Assembly (NCBI RefSeq): GCF_030652515.1
Contig: NZ_JAUSAR010000080.1
Location: 1-64,000 of the forward strand
Length of the DNA stretch: 64,000 nt
Source: Aquabacterium sp.
Lineage (GTDB): Bacteria > Pseudomonadota > Gammaproteobacteria > Burkholderiales > Burkholderiaceae_C
Direction: 5' to 3'
A program made the position numbers and the translations under genes. Below, in pieces: positions 38,831-48,147 of the stretch; the first letter of the stretch is position 1; every line of letters begins with the position of its first letter. The notes beneath the pieces were generated by a model, which made no database searches, had not been told where the DNA came from, and saw only the letters and a program-made list of their open reading frames with translations.

Positions 38831-39231
38831 GGTTGGTCGGTTTGGGTTTCGATGACGACGAAGGCCAAGGCATGGTCCACCTCATCGGTGACCGTGACAT
38901 GGGCCTGCCATTTCTTTTGGGCGAACCAGTCGGCCAGTTCGCCATTCAACACGATGCGCGGGCGACCGCTGGCTTCGTTCAGGATCTCGCAGGAGCGCCA
39001 GGTCATGGGCCAATGAATGCCCAGCCCGATGGCCTTGGAAAAAGCCTCTTTGGCGGCAAAGCGCGTGGCCAGGTAACGCAGGCCACGGATGGCCACGCGC
39101 GCCTGGCGTTGGCGGTAGACCAGCAACTCTTGCGGGCCCAGCACCTTCTCGGCAAAGCGCTCGCCGCGCCGTTGCAAAGCCTCCTGGATGCGACGGATGT
39201 CGCACAGGTCGGTACCGATGCCCACAATCAT
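38827..39231 (-). CDS. acpS: Holo-[acyl-carrier-protein] synthase
   Basis: AcpS transfers 4'-phosphopantetheine from CoA to the Ser of apo-ACP. The 134-residue protein shows [11 protein letters not shown] with the metal-binding Asp, and [13 protein letters not shown] with the catalytic Glu/Lys. It overlaps pdxJ and nagZ by 4 bp each (ATGA), typical translational coupling. Its substrate ACP gene, acpP, is also in this window at 51820-52059. Confidence 0.96.
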   Translation of the reverse strand: MIVGIGTDLCDIRRIQEALQRRGERFAEKVLGPQELLVYRQRQARVAIRGLRYLATRFAAKEAFSKAIGLGIHWPMTWRSCEILNEASGRPRIVLNGELADWFAQKKWQAHVTVTDEVDHALAFVVIETQTDQP

Positions 39232-40055
39232 GCGGACACCGCCCGGCGCGCACGCACGATCTCGGCCTTGAAGTCGGCGATGGCCTGTTTCAGGCCGACG
39301 AAGACCGCGTGGCCGATCAAGGCATGGCCAATGTGCAGCTCCGTGATCTCGGGCAAAACGGCGACCAGGGCGGTGCTACTGGACGTGGGCGGCGCCACAC
39401 CGGGCGTGGCCGACCAGCTTTCATTCAAGGCCAATCCATGGCCGGCGTGCGTGCGCAGGCCCAGGCTTTGCGCCAGCTTCAATCCCGCCTGAAGACGCTG
39501 TAGTTCGGCCTGCACGCCGGTGGCGTCACCCGCCCACCAGGCGTTGGCCAAGGCACCCGTGTGAAGCTCCACACAAGGCGCACCGGCTTGCGCCACGGCT
39601 TCAATCTGGGCCGGATCGGCGCCGATGAACAGCGACACGCGCGAACCCACGGCGGCCAGGCGCGTGCAAGCATCACGCACGCGGGACAACTGCCCCACGA
39701 CATCCAGCCCGCCTTCGGTGGTGATCTCCTGGCGCCGCTCGGGCACCAGGCACACATGCTCGGGGCGCGTGCGCTCGATGATGTCCAGCATCTCGTCGGT
39801 CACGGCCGCTTCGAAGTTCAAAGGTGCCGCGATGCTGGCCTTCAGTCGCACCACGTCGTCGTCGCGGATGTGGCGGCGGTCTTCGCGCAGGTGGAAGGTG
39901 ATGATGTCGGCACCGGCTTCGGCGGCCAGGATCGCGGCGGCCACGGGGTCGGGGAAACGGCCGCCACGGGCATTGCGCACGGTGGCGACATGGTCGATGT
40001 TCACGCCCAGCAAAGGCGCGTCGTGCGTGGTCAGGTGCGTGGCAGAAAAGGTCAT
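39228..40055 (-). CDS. pdxJ: Pyridoxine 5'-phosphate synthase
   Basis: PdxJ condenses 3-amino-1-hydroxyacetone phosphate with deoxyxylulose phosphate to make PNP. The 275-residue TIM-barrel protein carries [44 protein letters not shown] and [11 protein letters not shown] sequence, covering the active-site loops. ATG 40055 overlaps the recO stop by 4 bp and gives the expected start region. pdxJ-acpS is a conserved pair. Confidence 0.96.
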   Translation of the reverse strand: MTFSATHLTTHDAPLLGVNIDHVATVRNARGGRFPDPVAAAILAAEAGADIITFHLREDRRHIRDDDVVRLKASIAAPLNFEAAVTDEMLDIIERTRPEHVCLVPERRQEITTEGGLDVVGQLSRVRDACTRLAAVGSRVSLFIGADPAQIEAVAQAGAPCVELHTGALANAWWAGDATGVQAELQRLQAGLKLAQSLGLRTHAGHGLALNESWSATPGVAPPTSSSTALVAVLPEITELHIGHALIGHAVFVGLKQAIADFKAEIVRARRAVSA

Positions 40056-40840
40056 GCCTGTTGAAGCTCCATCATGAGCTGGCGGGTGCGCAGCGTGTGG
40101 GATCCGAGATGATAGTGAAGCAAGGCGCGCAACACCGTTTTGAGTTCGCTCAAGGCGGGGATGCAAGCCGCCATCAGGGGCGGCATGGCCGGGACCAGTA
40201 TCGTACGCCCACCCCCGCCTTCGGTTGACAAGGCGGCTTCCAGTTGGTGCAACACCGCACCGTCCAAGGCCGCGGCATCATCAGGCTGGCGGGCGCGCGA
40301 GACGCCCAGTTCCGGATGCAACTCATAGCGCTGGCCCGGCGCCACTGACTGGCCATCAACGGTCACTTGCGACAAGTCCGGCAGGTGCCCCAACTGGCGC
40401 AACAACACCATCTCGAAGCCCCGCAAAGCGGCCTGCAGCAAGCTGGGGTCGGCCAAGGCGGACAAGGTCTGGGCATACGCATCAAACAAACCAGGGTGCG
40501 GGTCGTGACGGGCCAGCAGGCGCATCAGCAATTCGTTCAGGTAGAAGCCGGGCAACAAGGCCGCCCCACCCGGCCACGCCGGACCGCCGGCCCATTCGGC
40601 CTGGCGCAGCAACCAGACCTCGGCCTCCTCGGAGCGCTTCACGCCGAAACCGACGTGCAGGCGCTGAAAAGGCATCAGCACGGGACGCAATTGGGAGTAA
40701 GGGCGCTTGGCGCCTTTGGCCACGGCCACCACGCGGCCATGGTCGCGGGTGAACAAGTCCAGGATCAGGCTGGACTCGCTCCAGTCATGGCTGTGCAGCA
40801 CGAAGGCTGCACTGGAGGGTCGGGATGCCGCACGGGCCAC
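40052..40840 (-). CDS. recO: DNA repair protein RecO
   Basis: RecO works with RecR and RecF to load RecA on SSB-coated DNA. The 262-residue protein begins with an OB-fold containing AFVLHSHDWSESSLILDLFTRDHG and a conserved VAKGAKRPYSQLRPVLMPFQ; a helical C-terminal domain follows. The zinc-finger cysteines found in some RecO proteins are absent. Translation starts at GTG 40840, 3 bp after the era stop. Order era-recO-pdxJ is standard. Confidence 0.94.
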   Translation of the reverse strand: MARAASRPSSAAFVLHSHDWSESSLILDLFTRDHGRVVAVAKGAKRPYSQLRPVLMPFQRLHVGFGVKRSEEAEVWLLRQAEWAGGPAWPGGAALLPGFYLNELLMRLLARHDPHPGLFDAYAQTLSALADPSLLQAALRGFEMVLLRQLGHLPDLSQVTVDGQSVAPGQRYELHPELGVSRARQPDDAAALDGAVLHQLEAALSTEGGGGRTILVPAMPPLMAACIPALSELKTVLRALLHYHLGSHTLRTRQLMMELQQA

Positions 40841-40843
40841 GCT

Positions 40844-41926
40844 TTATTCGTAGCCGTAAGTGCGCAGGCGGGCGTCGTCATCGGCCCAGCCGGAACGCAC
40901 CTTGACCCAGATCTCCAGGAAGACCTTGCGGCCCCACAGGTGTTCCAGCTCGGTGCGCGCCTCCATGCCGATGCGCTTGAGGCGCTCGCCTTTGTCGCCA
41001 ATGACAATGCCCTTGTGGGTATCGCGCTCGACCACGATGGTGGCGGCGATCTTGATGATGCCGGTGGCGCGCGGGTGATTGGCCAGCGGCGGCTCGTCGG
41101 TGTAGGTGTCGATCACCACGGTCGAGGTGTAAGGCAGCTCGTCACCAGTCAGGCGGAAAAGCTTTTCGCGCACGATCTCGCTGGCCAGGAAACGGTCGGT
41201 GCGGTCGGTCAGGGCATCCTGGTCATACCACCAGCCCTGTTGTGGCAGGTAGGGCCGCACGATCTCCAGCAGCCGGCGAACATCGTCCGGGCTTTGGGCA
41301 GACAGCGGCACAAACTCAGCGAAGGGGTGGCGCTCCTGCATGGTTTGCAGCCAGGGCAAGACATCAGCACGGCGGTGCACCAGGTCCAGCTTGTTGGCCA
41401 CCAGGAAAACGGGCTTGTCCTTGGGGCACAAGGCCAGCACCTTGGCATCGTCCAGGCCAAAACGCCCGGCTTCGACCAGGAACAGCACCACATCCACATC
41501 GGCCAGCGTGGCCTGCACGGTTTTGTTCAGGTTGCGGTTGAGCGCGGCCGTGCCCTTGACCGTGTGCCGGGTTTGAAAGCCGGGCGTGTCCACGAACACG
41601 AACTGGGTCGTGTCGTCGGTGTGGATGCCGGTGATGCGGTGGCGGGTGGTCTGCGCCTTGCGCGAGGTGATCGACACCTTCTGGCCGACCAGGGCGTTGA
41701 GCAAGGTCGATTTGCCCACATTGGGGCGCCCGATGATGGCGATCAGGCCGCAGCGTTGGTGACTCACATCCACACCCGCCTTGGCGCCGCCCGTTTTGGC
41801 CATGGCCAGCCCAGCCAGCATGTCATCCAGTGACGGGTTCAACGCATCAACCACCGGTTGTGTCGTTGGGGCCTGGGCAGGAGCCTCGGGCGAAGTGTCA
41901 TCTGGTGACGAAGGTGTGTCGGACAT
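40844..41926 (-). CDS. era: GTPase Era with N-terminal extension
   Basis: Era is an essential GTPase for 30S subunit maturation, binding the 3' end of 16S rRNA through a KH domain. Motifs are GRPNVGKST (G1), DTPGFQ (G3) and NKLD (G4), with the KH segment [19 protein letters not shown] near the C-terminus. The 360-residue protein is about 60 longer than E. coli Era because of a Ser/Pro/Ala-rich N-terminal extension (residues 1-60). ATG 41926 is chosen. It lies 36 bp after rnc. Confidence 0.96.
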   Translation of the reverse strand: MSDTPSSPDDTSPEAPAQAPTTQPVVDALNPSLDDMLAGLAMAKTGGAKAGVDVSHQRCGLIAIIGRPNVGKSTLLNALVGQKVSITSRKAQTTRHRITGIHTDDTTQFVFVDTPGFQTRHTVKGTAALNRNLNKTVQATLADVDVVLFLVEAGRFGLDDAKVLALCPKDKPVFLVANKLDLVHRRADVLPWLQTMQERHPFAEFVPLSAQSPDDVRRLLEIVRPYLPQQGWWYDQDALTDRTDRFLASEIVREKLFRLTGDELPYTSTVVIDTYTDEPPLANHPRATGIIKIAATIVVERDTHKGIVIGDKGERLKRIGMEARTELEHLWGRKVFLEIWVKVRSGWADDDARLRTYGYE

Positions 41927-41962
41927 GGTGTGAGTCAAAGATCGCAAAAGAAAAATCAAAAA

Positions 41963-42766
41963 TCAAGAACGTTTGGCAGCAACGGTGCGCTTCTTCGATG
42001 GCGCTTTGGAAAGCGCGACGCCCGCGCCTGGCTGGCCAAGCACAGTGGACGAGGGTGAAGGCAGTTGCTGCACCTGGAGCAAGGCCAGTTGAGCCGCCAC
42101 CTGTTCGGCAGCGCGCTTGGACAGCCCCTCGCCCAGCACCGAAATCCCAAAATCTGGCAAATCGCAAGCCACCACGAACACCTGCTCATGCGCCTTGCCC
42201 CGTGTGGCATCCACGCGGTAGACAGGCACGGCCATCTTGCGACCTTGAAGCCATTCCTGCAAGGCCGTTTTGGCGTCCTTGCTCCAGACTTCCAGGGTGG
42301 TTTCGGCCATCACGGGCTCGAACAGCCGCAGGACCAGCGTGGACGCGGTCTCGAAACCAGCGTCCAGGTAGACCGCACCGATGACGGCTTCCAGGGCATC
42401 CGCCAGGATGGAGGGCCGCTGAGCACCACCGCCACGAGACTCACCCTCGCTCATTTTCATGACCGCCGGCAGATCCAGGTGCACGGCCAGTTTGTGGAGC
42501 ATGTCCTGGCGAACCAGGTGCGCGCGCACACGAGTCAGGTCGCCTTCGTCGCTGCGGTCAAACCGCGCGTACAGCATGCTGGACACCGCCAGGTTCAGGA
42601 CGGCATCGCCCAGGAACTCGAGGCGTTCGTAGTGATCTTGCCCAAAGCTTTTGTGGGTCAGGGCCCGCGCCAACAGGGCCGGATCCTTGAAGTCATGGCC
42701 CAGCCGCTGCTGCAAGGCCCTCAGCGGCGTGGAAGCCGCTGCGGTCACCGTCGTGGATCGGGGCAT
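41963..42766 (-). CDS. rnc: Ribonuclease III
   Basis: RNase III cleaves double-stranded RNA in rRNA maturation and mRNA control. The signature ERLEFLGDAVL is near residue 48 and the second catalytic acidic motif DALEAVIGAVYLD near residue 117. The dsRNA-binding domain follows (about residues 160-230), then a Ser/Lys-rich tail. ATG 42766 is preferred over a TTG directly upstream. lepB-rnc-era order is conserved, here with the DUF4845 gene between lepB and rnc. Confidence 0.97.
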   Translation of the reverse strand: MPRSTTVTAAASTPLRALQQRLGHDFKDPALLARALTHKSFGQDHYERLEFLGDAVLNLAVSSMLYARFDRSDEGDLTRVRAHLVRQDMLHKLAVHLDLPAVMKMSEGESRGGGAQRPSILADALEAVIGAVYLDAGFETASTLVLRLFEPVMAETTLEVWSKDAKTALQEWLQGRKMAVPVYRVDATRGKAHEQVFVVACDLPDFGISVLGEGLSKRAAEQVAAQLALLQVQQLPSPSSTVLGQPGAGVALSKAPSKKRTVAAKRS

Positions 42767-42797
42767 CAAAATCCCACGCGATCAATGCCAGACGCCA

Positions 42798-43145
42798 TCA
42801 CTTGGATTGGCCGTGGAATTTGATCAAGAGGTAGACGGGCTCGATCAACTCGATTTCCTTGTCGTAGGCAAACTTGACCACGATCTTGTCGTTTTCCTTG
42901 GTGACTTCCAGGTCACGCGAGCTGATGGCCTCGACGTTGTATTGCACGGATTTGTCGCGGTCAAAGGCCGCGCGGATTTCAGGCACGGTGCTGCCCGCGC
43001 CCGCCGCGCTGGTCACCATCTTCTGGATGGTCTGGAATTCCATGACGGCAGGCACCACCTTCATGATGACCAAGGCGAAGCTGCAAAGAATCACCGCCCA
43101 AAACATCAAGCCGATCAATGTGATGCCCGACTGCGAACGTTTCAT
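42798..43145 (-). CDS. DUF4845 single-pass membrane protein
   Basis: A 115-residue protein with a basic N-terminus and one membrane helix (GLMFWAVILCSFALVIMKVVP, residues 11-31, with the start resembling a type IV pilin-like leader KRSQSGITLIGL), then a small soluble domain. It matches the DUF4845 family found between lepB and rnc throughout Burkholderiales. The role is unknown. ATG 43145 is chosen over an upstream in-frame codon; the gene lies 17 bp after lepB. Confidence 0.88.
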   Translation of the reverse strand: MKRSQSGITLIGLMFWAVILCSFALVIMKVVPAVMEFQTIQKMVTSAAGAGSTVPEIRAAFDRDKSVQYNVEAISSRDLEVTKENDKIVVKFAYDKEIELIEPVYLLIKFHGQSK

Positions 43146-43162
43146 GTTGTCCCCCACACGAA

Positions 43163-44134
43163 TCATTGGAAAAAGCCGATGCGCTTCAGACTGCTGAAAT
43201 TCATCCACACCACGAAAGCCTTGCCGACGATGTTTTCGTCAGGCACAAAGCCCCAGAAGCGCGAATCTTGTGAATTGTCGCGGTTGTCGCCCATCATGAA
43301 GTAATGGCCTGGCGGCACCTTGCAAACCACGCCTTCAACACTGTAGCTGCAGTTTTCCTTGAACGGATACGCTTCAATGGCTTGATCTGGAATATCAGGC
43401 TGGCGCGCCTTGTCCACCAGGATCCTGTGATTCGTGCCGCTCAGGTTTTCTGCAAACTGCAGAAAATAGCGCAGCGTGTCCTCGTCGTAGAACTCGGCCA
43501 GGGGCGTTTGCTCGATGGGTGTGCCGTTGATGGTCAGGCGCTTGTTGATGTAGGCCACCGTGTCACCTGGCAAACCCACCACCCGCTTGATGTAATCCAG
43601 GCGAGTATCGACCGGGTAACGGAACACCATCACATCGCCACGCTTGGGATCGTGGTTGGCGATGATTTTTTTATTGATCACCGGCAAGCGGATGCCGTAG
43701 TGGAACTTGTTGACCAGGATGAGATCGCCGATCAGCAAGGTTGGCACCATGGAGCCTGATGGGATCTTGAAAGGCTCGAACAGGAACGAGCGCATCAAGA
43801 AAACCACCACGATGACCGGGAACAAGCCAGCCGTCCAATCCAGCCACCACGGCTGCATCAACAGGCGCTCTTTGGCCTCGGTCACGTTGCCATCGACCTG
43901 GGCAATGCCTTGGCGCTTCAGTTCCGCACGGCGGGCTTCGTCTTGTGCCACGAGATTGGCGGCAGCCGCTTCGCGTTCAGGTTGAAACTTGTAGCGCTCG
44001 GCCAGCCAGTACAGCATGGTCACGACGGACATGATGAACAGCAGGAACGAGAAGTTGCCTTGCCATCGGCCTATGTACCAGCCACCCAGGTAGACCGCCA
44101 GGGCGCCATAGAAAATACCGGTGAGGAAACTCAT
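43163..44134 (-). CDS. lepB: Signal peptidase I
   Basis: The 323-residue membrane peptidase that cleaves Sec signal peptides. Two N-terminal membrane helices are visible. The catalytic Ser is in IPSGSMVPTLLIGD near residue 126, the Lys in DYIKRVVGLPGD near residue 182, and MGDNRDNSQDSR is the conserved box E. ATG 44134 overlaps the lepA stop (TGATG), implying coupled translation. Confidence 0.97.
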   Translation of the reverse strand: MSFLTGIFYGALAVYLGGWYIGRWQGNFSFLLFIMSVVTMLYWLAERYKFQPEREAAAANLVAQDEARRAELKRQGIAQVDGNVTEAKERLLMQPWWLDWTAGLFPVIVVVFLMRSFLFEPFKIPSGSMVPTLLIGDLILVNKFHYGIRLPVINKKIIANHDPKRGDVMVFRYPVDTRLDYIKRVVGLPGDTVAYINKRLTINGTPIEQTPLAEFYDEDTLRYFLQFAENLSGTNHRILVDKARQPDIPDQAIEAYPFKENCSYSVEGVVCKVPPGHYFMMGDNRDNSQDSRFWGFVPDENIVGKAFVVWMNFSSLKRIGFFQ

Positions 44135-45942
44135 CAATCTTCCACTTGAAGGATGGCCAGGAACGCTTCTTGGGGCACTTCAACCGACCCAATCTGCTTC
44201 ATCCGCTTCTTCCCGGCCTTTTGTTTTTCGAGCAATTTGCGTTTGCGGCTGATATCACCGCCATAGCATTTTGCCAGCACGTTCTTGCGCAGCGCCTTGA
44301 TGTTCTCCCGCGCAATGATGTTGGAGCCAATGGCTGCCTGGATGACCACGTCGTACATCTGCCGCGGAATGTGTTCGCGCATTTTGGCGGCGACGCCACG
44401 ACCACGGAACTGGCTTTGCACGCGGTGCACGATGATCGACAGGGCATCGACCCGGTCGCCGTTGATCAGGATATCGACCTTGACGACGTCGGAGGCACGG
44501 TACTCCTTGAAGTCGTAGTCCATCGATGCATAGCCGCGCGACACGCTCTTGAGCTTGTCAAAGAAGTCGAGCACGATCTCGGCCAGCGGCATCTCGTACG
44601 TGAGCATGACCTGGCGACCGTGGTAGGCCATGTTGAGCTGCACGCCCCGCTTCTGATTGGCCAGCGTCATCACCACGCCGACGTAGTCTTGCGGCATGTA
44701 CAGGTGCATCGTGACGATGGGCTCGCGGATCTCCTTGATGCGGCCCAGATCGGGCATCTTCGAAGGGTTCTCGACCGAGACGATCGTGCCGTCGTTCAAC
44801 TCAACCTCGTAGACCACGCTGGGCGCGGTGGTGATCAGGTCCTGGTCGAACTCGCGCTCCAGGCGTTCCTGCACGATCTCCATGTGGAGCAGGCCCAGGA
44901 AGCCGCATCGGAAGCCGAAGCCCAGTGCTTGCGACACTTCAGGCTCATAGCGCAGCGACGAATCGTTGAGCTTGAGCTTTTCAAGCGCATCGCGCAGTTG
45001 GTCGTATTCGCTGGCTTCAGTGGGGTACAGGCCCGCAAACACCTGCGGCTGGATTTCCTTGAAACCAGGCAAGGCCTCGGTGGCCGGGCCCGCGTTGTTG
45101 GGCTGCTTCTTTTCGACCGTGATGGTGTCGCCGACCTTGGCGTTTTGCAACTCCTTGATGCCGCAGATCACGAAGCCCACTTCGCCCGCACGCAAGGCCG
45201 GGCGATCGATCGACTTGGGCGTGAACACACCCAGGTGTTCAGCCGGGTACACGGCATTGGCCGCCATCAGGCGAATGCGTTCGCCCTTGCGCAACTCACC
45301 ATCGACCACGCGCACCAGCATGACCACGCCCACGTAGTTGTCGAACCACGAGTCAACGATCATGGCGCGCAGCGGGCAATCGGGATTGCCTTGGGGCGGC
45401 GGCATGCGGGCCACCACCGCTTCAAGGATGTCTTCAACACCCATGCCGGTCTTGGCAGAGCACGGGATCGAATCGGTGGCATCGATGCCGATGACGTCTT
45501 CGATCTCTTCCTTGGCGCGCTCAGGATCGGACTGCGGCAAGTCCATCTTGTTCAAGACGGGGATGACGGTGACACCCAGGTCAAGCGCGGTGTAGCAGTT
45601 GGCCACCGTTTGCGCTTCAACGCCCTGGCTCGCATCGACCACCAACAGCGCGCCCTCACAAGCCGACAGCGAACGACTGACTTCATAAGAGAAGTCAACG
45701 TGTCCAGGTGTGTCGATCAGGTTGAGGTTGTAAACCTGACCATCTCGGGCCTTGTAAGACAACGCGGCGGTCTGAGCCTTGATGGTGATGCCGCGTTCTT
45801 TCTCGATGTCCATCGAGTCGAGCACCTGGGCTTCCATCTCTCGGTCGCTCAGGCCTCCACACAGCTGAATGATGCGATCGGCCAGGGTGGATTTGCCGTG
45901 GTCGATGTGGGCAATGATGGAGAAATTACGGATGTGATTCAT
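44134..45942 (-). CDS. lepA: Elongation factor 4
   Basis: EF-4 is a ribosomal GTPase acting in translation and 30S assembly. The 602-residue protein has G1 [11 protein letters not shown]3 DTPGHVDF and G4 NKMDLP, then EF-G-like domains and the LepA-specific C-terminus ([19 protein letters not shown]). The start [16 protein letters not shown] is canonical. No Shine-Dalgarno is visible; instead a run of eight T residues on the coding strand directly precedes the ATG, as the tail of a terminator-like hairpin (listed separately). Confidence 0.97.
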   Translation of the reverse strand: MNHIRNFSIIAHIDHGKSTLADRIIQLCGGLSDREMEAQVLDSMDIEKERGITIKAQTAALSYKARDGQVYNLNLIDTPGHVDFSYEVSRSLSACEGALLVVDASQGVEAQTVANCYTALDLGVTVIPVLNKMDLPQSDPERAKEEIEDVIGIDATDSIPCSAKTGMGVEDILEAVVARMPPPQGNPDCPLRAMIVDSWFDNYVGVVMLVRVVDGELRKGERIRLMAANAVYPAEHLGVFTPKSIDRPALRAGEVGFVICGIKELQNAKVGDTITVEKKQPNNAGPATEALPGFKEIQPQVFAGLYPTEASEYDQLRDALEKLKLNDSSLRYEPEVSQALGFGFRCGFLGLLHMEIVQERLEREFDQDLITTAPSVVYEVELNDGTIVSVENPSKMPDLGRIKEIREPIVTMHLYMPQDYVGVVMTLANQKRGVQLNMAYHGRQVMLTYEMPLAEIVLDFFDKLKSVSRGYASMDYDFKEYRASDVVKVDILINGDRVDALSIIVHRVQSQFRGRGVAAKMREHIPRQMYDVVIQAAIGSNIIARENIKALRKNVLAKCYGGDISRKRKLLEKQKAGKKRMKQIGSVEVPQEAFLAILQVED

Positions 45943-45977
45943 AAAAAAAAGGCACGTCGAAATGGATGACGCGCCTT
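45943..45977 (-). terminator. Intrinsic-terminator-like hairpin abutting the lepA start codon
   Basis: On the minus strand AAGGCGCGTC (45977-45968), a 9-nt loop and GACGTGCCTT (45958-45949) form a 10-bp stem with one G-U pair, followed by a T-tract that ends right at the lepA ATG (45942). The next hairpin upstream pairs 46008-46002 with 45984-45978. Confidence 0.75.
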
Positions 45978-46014
45978 CCAACAAAAACGTATGGCAACTG
46001 CTTGTTGGGACTTC

Positions 46015-46020
46015 ATTGTA
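46015..46020 (-). promoter_or_regulatory. Candidate lepA -10 element
   Basis: TACAAT on the minus strand, 73 bp before the lepA ATG; the -35 region is weak. A start near 46008 would make a leader of about 65 nt made up of two hairpins. Confidence 0.4.
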
Positions 46021-46090
46021 GCCAAAACGACCCCATCCAGAACCGCATCCCGGCCGGGCAAAGGGTCGTTGCAGGCCGCCAACAAAGACA

Positions 46091-46248
46091 TTGTCAACAG
46101 GTTATCCACAGACTCTTGTTGACAAGTTCGGCGATTCGGGGACCCGTTCGGTCATTCGGCGATGACCTCTCATATCCCGATCAGCAATGGCGCGCTCAAC
46201 CGGTGGATTGTAGCCAGATTCCAACGCGATCAACCCAAGTTATCAACA
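46091..46248. promoter_or_regulatory. Cluster of DnaA-box-like sites between lepA and degP
   Basis: A perfect TTATCCACA (46102-46110) is flanked by an inverted repeat of TTGTCAACA (46091-46099) and its reverse complement (46117-46125). A further TTATCAACA lies at 46240-46248. All resemble the DnaA box. The rest of the 437-bp gap (45943-46379) holds no gene. Confidence 0.6.
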
Positions 46249-46304
46249 GGAATTGCGCAAGAAAAAGACTTGCAAGATGTGCCACAAGTCCGTGTATTTT
46301 TTGC

Positions 46305-46341
46305 AATAAGAAATCCCGCAAGGCCTTTTGGCGCTTGCGGG
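46305..46341 (-). terminator. Rho-independent terminator after degP
   Basis: CCCGCAAG (46315-46322) and CTTGCGGG (46334-46341) enclose GCC/GGC, giving an 11-bp stem with one bulged base and a TTTT loop (AAAA on the minus strand). Reading from degP, ATTTCTTATT follows. It lies 39 bp after the degP stop. Confidence 0.75.
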
Positions 46342-46379
46342 ACCAGTTCAGTCGGCTTTTCGGCGGTCAAGCAGGCTCA

Positions 46380-47951
46380 TCACTTGCTGGGGCGGATCAG
46401 CACGTACTGAGCACCATCGCCACGGCGCACCAGCACATTCACCGGACGGCCCTTTTCTGATTTGGCCAAGGCCGCCTCGAACTGCCGCACATTGGCAACC
46501 TGGGTGTTGCCCACGCTCAGGATGACGTCACCCGGGCGCAGCCCCGCGCGTGCGGCGGGCCCACCCACCTCTTCCACCAACACACCACCGTTGACCTTGA
46601 GCTCGGCTTTTTGAGCCGACGTCAGATCAGTCAGGCCCAGGCCGAGCGAGGCCACCGCCGTGGGTTTGGACTCAGCCGGTGCGTTGTCGCCAGCAGCAGC
46701 TTTGGCGGCCTTCTCAAGGTCGAGCTCGACCACCGTGATGCCCAGGTCTTTGTAGGCGCCACGGCGGAACACTTGCAGGACCGATTTGGTGCCGGGCTTG
46801 GTGCCACCCACCAAACGGGGCAGGTCACCAGCGGTCTCGACCGCCACACCATTGAACTTGGTGATGATGTCGCCAGCTTCCAGACCAGCCTTGGCGGCAG
46901 GACCACCAGGCTCCACCATGCGCACCACGGCACCTTGCGCCTTGCTCAGGCCCAAGGATTCAGCCACCTCTTTGGTGACCGGCTCGATCTGAACACCGAT
47001 GCGGCCACGCACCACCTTGCCACCCGCGCGCAACTGGTCGGCGACCTTCACCGCATCGTCGATGGGGATCGACAAGGAGATGCCCATGAAGCCACCAGAG
47101 CGGCTCAGGATCTGGGAGTTGATGCCTACCACCTCGCCGCGCATGTTGATCAGCGGGCCACCGGAGTTGCCAGGGTTCACTGCCACATCGGTCTGGATGA
47201 AGCGAACCTCTTCGCCGGTGTCTCGCGCTTTGGCGCTGACGATGCCGGCCGTGACCGTGTTCTCCAGGCCGAACGGCGTGCCGATGGCCATGACCCACTC
47301 ACCCACCTTGAGGCGGCTCACATCACCGATGCGCACCGCGGGCAGATTCTTGGCCTCGATCTTGAGCACGGCCACGTCGGTGCGCTTGTCGGCGCCCACC
47401 ACCTTGGCCTTGAACTCACGCTTGTCGGTCAGGGTGACATAGACATCATCCGCACCCTCAATGACGTGGGCATTGGTCATGACCAGACCGTCGGCGCTCA
47501 GGATGAAGCCAGAGCCCAAGCCACGAGGACGCTCCTCACCATCACCTCTGGGCGTGGCCCTGGGGCTGCCTTTGCGCTGGCCTTGCCCTGGCATGGGCGT
47601 GCCAAAAAAGCGGCGGAAAAACTCGCGCATCTGTGCATCGGCATCATCAGCATCTTCATCACCAGAATCGGCAATGCGCTGCGTGGTGCGAACACTGGCC
47701 ACGGACGGCCCCACACGCTCAACCAGTTGAGTGAAGTCAGGCAAGCCCTGGACCAGCAAGGGCGGCGGCGATGTGGCTGGCGCGGCGATGGGAGGCGTGG
47801 CAACCACCCCTGCAGGCTGCTGCGCCTGAGAAGCGTGGGGCAACAAACTGGAACTCAATAACAGGCCCACCGCCATCACGACGCCGCCCACCACCAGGGT
47901 GCGGCGCACAACGGAGCTGGTGGAAGATCCGGGCTGGAAAGAAGATGTCAT
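46380..47951 (-). CDS. degP: Periplasmic DegP/MucD serine protease
   Basis: A 523-residue HtrA-family protease/chaperone of the periplasm. The N-terminus has a membrane/signal helix (VVMAVGLLLSSSLL). The catalytic triad is His in TNAHVIEGAD, Asp in KRTDVAVLKI and Ser in NPGNSGGPL. Two PDZ domains follow (about residues 300-390 and 430-520). ATG 47951 is chosen; an upstream open stretch lacks a better start. The position after rseA makes it the MucD of the sigma-E locus. Confidence 0.95.
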   Translation of the reverse strand: MTSSFQPGSSTSSVVRRTLVVGGVVMAVGLLLSSSLLPHASQAQQPAGVVATPPIAAPATSPPPLLVQGLPDFTQLVERVGPSVASVRTTQRIADSGDEDADDADAQMREFFRRFFGTPMPGQGQRKGSPRATPRGDGEERPRGLGSGFILSADGLVMTNAHVIEGADDVYVTLTDKREFKAKVVGADKRTDVAVLKIEAKNLPAVRIGDVSRLKVGEWVMAIGTPFGLENTVTAGIVSAKARDTGEEVRFIQTDVAVNPGNSGGPLINMRGEVVGINSQILSRSGGFMGISLSIPIDDAVKVADQLRAGGKVVRGRIGVQIEPVTKEVAESLGLSKAQGAVVRMVEPGGPAAKAGLEAGDIITKFNGVAVETAGDLPRLVGGTKPGTKSVLQVFRRGAYKDLGITVVELDLEKAAKAAAGDNAPAESKPTAVASLGLGLTDLTSAQKAELKVNGGVLVEEVGGPAARAGLRPGDVILSVGNTQVANVRQFEAALAKSEKGRPVNVLVRRGDGAQYVLIRPSK

Positions 47952-48147
47952 TGCTGAAAACCTCACAAATGCAAAACAAGTAACTGGTGAATCAACGTTG
48001 GAGCCACTCAACCGGATGACAGTTCACCATTCGATGGTTTCTGTTGGTAAAGCCACACACCATCATGAATGCCACAAACGGCAACGCCGCTTGGGCAAAC
48101 CACAGCGGCGTCACGTCAAGAATGGTGGATTACAAACAATGCGGTGA

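Noticed and set aside
44146..45969. 607-codon open frame antisense to lepA, with similar ones opposite degP, glyS and aceK
   Set aside because: All are shadows of highly conserved genes on the other strand, with no recognisable motif or ribosome site.
46091..46248. Chromosomal replication origin
   Set aside because: DnaA boxes are present but no dnaA, dnaN, gyrB or rpmH is nearby and no obvious AT-rich unwinding repeats were seen.
47952..48060. Sigma-E promoter in front of degP
   Set aside because: A TGAACTG-like -35 exists, but the -10 at 15-16 bp matches poorly; transcription from the rpoE-rseA operon is enough.
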